Source of the DNA: Candidatus Hydrogenedentota bacterium
GTDB taxonomy: Bacteria > Hydrogenedentota > Hydrogenedentia > Hydrogenedentales > SLHB01
DNA: 5,263 nt
NCBI GenBank assembly: GCA_003552765.1
Contig: PUOI01000528.1
Span: forward strand, 1-5,263
Direction: 5' to 3'
Positions 3,970-5,263 of the stretch are shown one piece after another (within the stretch, counting starts at the first letter, position 1; each line of letters begins with the position of its first letter). The notes beneath the pieces were generated by a model, which was not told where the DNA came from, made no database searches, and worked only from the letters and a program-made list of their open reading frames with translations. The translations under genes and the position numbers were made by a program.

Positions 3970-5263
3970 GATCAACTTCCTCCCACTGGCCATTTTCCTT
4001 GATGTGCAGCAAACCCAAGTCACGCCAGAACGACAGGCGCGACAAGGTGTGATTGATAAGCGCGGCGGTAAGCGAATTGCGCGCGGACACCAAGTCGTTT
4101 TGCGCGTCGATTTGGTCCAAGGTCGTTGCCCGGCCGGCCTCGGCCAGCAACTCCTGCTCGCGCACGCGGCGTTCGTTCACCTCCACGCCGATTTCCCGAA
4201 TGTCATAACTCCGTTCGGCCTCTTCCAGATCCCGAAATGCCCGGCGTACGTCCAACTTGATGTTGTCCTCGGCCAATTCAAGACTGCGCAACGCGCGCTC
4301 GTAACTGATGAGCGCGGACCGAAACGCGTTGCGCTCCGACTTGCGATCCAGGGCGGGGTCGAAGTTAAGTCCCGCGCGCCAGGTCATGCGCCGGAAATCC
4401 AAGCTATCCCAGGTGTCATCGCCCGGGTTGCTGGGCACGTCGGCGGCCAATCGGGCGTCAAGGCGGGGCTGGAGGGCGTCCACGGCCACATCCACCCGCC
4501 GGGCGGCATCCTCGACCTCATCCCGATCGGTGTAGAAATCAAGGCGGGAGGCCAGCGCCACATCGACCGCGTCCTGCATGCCGATTTCAGGCTTAATCAA
4601 ACCCGTCTCGCGCAATTGCTCCAACTCCGTATCGTCAAGGACGATGTCGGCGTCCGTGGACAGGCCAAGCTGCATCTTGAACTGGTCCAACGATGCGCGG
4701 TACGACAACACGGAACTGGTCCATGAGTCCTCCGCGCTCAACTCGGCCTGCACGCTACGGCCGAGATCCGTCTCGGTGAGACGTCCAGCCTCGGCCAAGG
4801 CGCGCTGCCGCTCGGCCCCCTGCAAGAAGGACTGATAGCCCAGCCAGTTATTGCGGGCCGTGTCGCGGCTCTGCAGAACGCGGTAATAATCGCCCGCGAT
4901 TTGAACCGCAAACTCTTGACGGAACCGGGTGAAGTCGCGCAAGGCGTAGAGCATGTTTCGCTCGGCTTGCTTGAGGGCCTCATCGGCCACGCGCTGGCCC
5001 CGCCCACGCAACAAAGGCTGCTGGATGGTGGCGGCCAAAGCGGACGATGTGGCGGTGCGCGGATCGCCCGTCATAAAACGCAAAAAGTTCGTCGTAAGGT
5101 CCGCGGCAATGCTTGCCCCGCCGCGGATGAGCATGTCCGCGCCGACGTCGGCCCCGCCGGACACGCGGCGCTCATCCACTATGACGGTGTCGGGCTGGTG
5201 TAGGCCGGATGCCCGGCCAGCCGATTCCACCACCTGGCTGTACCGGGTCAAGACCTCGCTCGG
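3953..5263 (-). CDS. TolC-family outer-membrane efflux protein (N-terminus outside window)
   Basis: The frame is open to the window edge, so 436 C-terminal residues are visible and the start and signal peptide are missing; the TTG at 5251 is an internal leucine codon, not a start. TolC proteins trimerise into an outer-membrane barrel continued by an alpha-helical periplasmic tunnel. Family signs are the QPLLRGRG motif (4997-5020), the long helical segments, and the internal duplication typical of TolC: EAGRLTETDL...LDQFKMQLGL in the first half is echoed by EAGRATTLDQ...SRLSFWRDLGLL near the C-terminus. The repeats carry the usual Leu/Ala-rich heptad spacing. The gene ends at a TGA and overlaps the adaptor gene by 17 bases, so the two form one operon, and an inner-membrane transporter gene may lie further upstream. 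The short tail HIKENGQWEEVDHVEQI is polar and also encodes the next gene's ribosome-binding site. Confidence 0.93.
   Translation of the reverse strand, partial: PSEVLTRYSQVVESAGRASGLHQPDTVIVDERRVSGGADVGADMLIRGGASIAADLTTNFLRFMTGDPRTATSSALAATIQQPLLRGRGQRVADEALKQAERNMLYALRDFTRFRQEFAVQIAGDYYRVLQSRDTARNNWLGYQSFLQGAERQRALAEAGRLTETDLGRSVQAELSAEDSWTSSVLSYRASLDQFKMQLGLSTDADIVLDDTELEQLRETGLIKPEIGMQDAVDVALASRLDFYTDRDEVEDAARRVDVAVDALQPRLDARLAADVPSNPGDDTWDSLDFRRMTWRAGLNFDPALDRKSERNAFRSALISYERALRSLELAEDNIKLDVRRAFRDLEEAERSYDIREIGVEVNERRVREQELLAEAGRATTLDQIDAQNDLVSARNSLTAALINHTLSRLSFWRDLGLLHIKENGQWEEVDHVEQI
3976..3984 (-). promoter_or_regulatory. Ribosome-binding site of the adaptor, inside the TolC gene
   Basis: GGGAGGAAG on the minus strand, its GGAGG core ending nine bases before the ATG at 3969. 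It is embedded in the TolC codons for W-E-E-V close to the C-terminus. It decides the adaptor start and predicts that ribosomes finishing the TolC protein at 3953 re-initiate or stay locally available for the adaptor. Confidence 0.85.

Noticed and set aside
3710..4726. A 338-codon plus-strand open frame
   Set aside because: It runs antisense through the adaptor and TolC genes and across their junction; its translation shows no recognisable domain.

Overview
The window holds a Gram-negative envelope-transport locus interrupted by a small rearranged block. Every convincing gene reads on the minus strand, so transcription runs from the high-numbered end to the low-numbered end. TolC-type outer-membrane channel and membrane-fusion (HlyD/MacA-type) adaptor genes point to a bacterium with two membranes. 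The efflux genes are GC-rich and their proteins very acidic. The style of the adaptor (very long coiled coils, start of the lipoyl half reading ISVTEGG) reminds me of uncultured planctomycete, verrucomicrobial or Hydrogenedentes-like bacteria, but that is only an impression and the sequence does not prove a lineage.

Layout in order of transcription. (1) 5263-3953: the C-terminal 436 residues of a TolC-family channel protein, whose start lies outside the window. (2) 3969-2089: a 626-residue adaptor overlapping the TolC gene by 17 bases, with its ribosome-binding site inside the TolC gene. (3) 2088-1881: an intergenic stretch dominated by a 51-base imperfect inverted repeat that looks like a REP-type dispersed element, followed by a small 13-base palindrome. 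(4) 1880-1386: a compact 164-residue nitroreductase. (5) 1201-650: an AT-rich gene (about 40% GC) for a 183-residue two-helix membrane protein of unknown function. (6) 612-416: the last 64 codons of a second, diverged nitroreductase, with no N-terminal part. (7) 197-1: the N-terminus of a second adaptor, running off the window, preceded by a perfect 7-base inverted repeat (arms extend to 10 of 12 matches) against its ribosome-binding site.

The most interesting structure is 321-1880. About 290 bases at 321-612 are a colinear, roughly 80% identical copy of 1292-1582, covering the nitroreductase C-terminus and the DNA downstream of it. The foreign-looking membrane-protein gene lies exactly where the 5' two-thirds of the second nitroreductase should be. 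A third, very short echo of the nitroreductase stop region lies at 1276-1292, 100 bases from the equivalent site at 1376-1392. This reads as an old tandem duplication in which one copy was later partly replaced.

How the genes work together: the TolC protein and the 626-residue adaptor would form the outer-membrane and periplasmic parts of an efflux or secretion pump, with the inner-membrane component not visible. The second adaptor starts another, probably separately controlled, pump gene set. The nitroreductase could act on quinones or nitroaromatics, but nothing in the window ties it functionally to the pumps. I see no RNA gene, CRISPR array, transposase or convincing intrinsic terminator.
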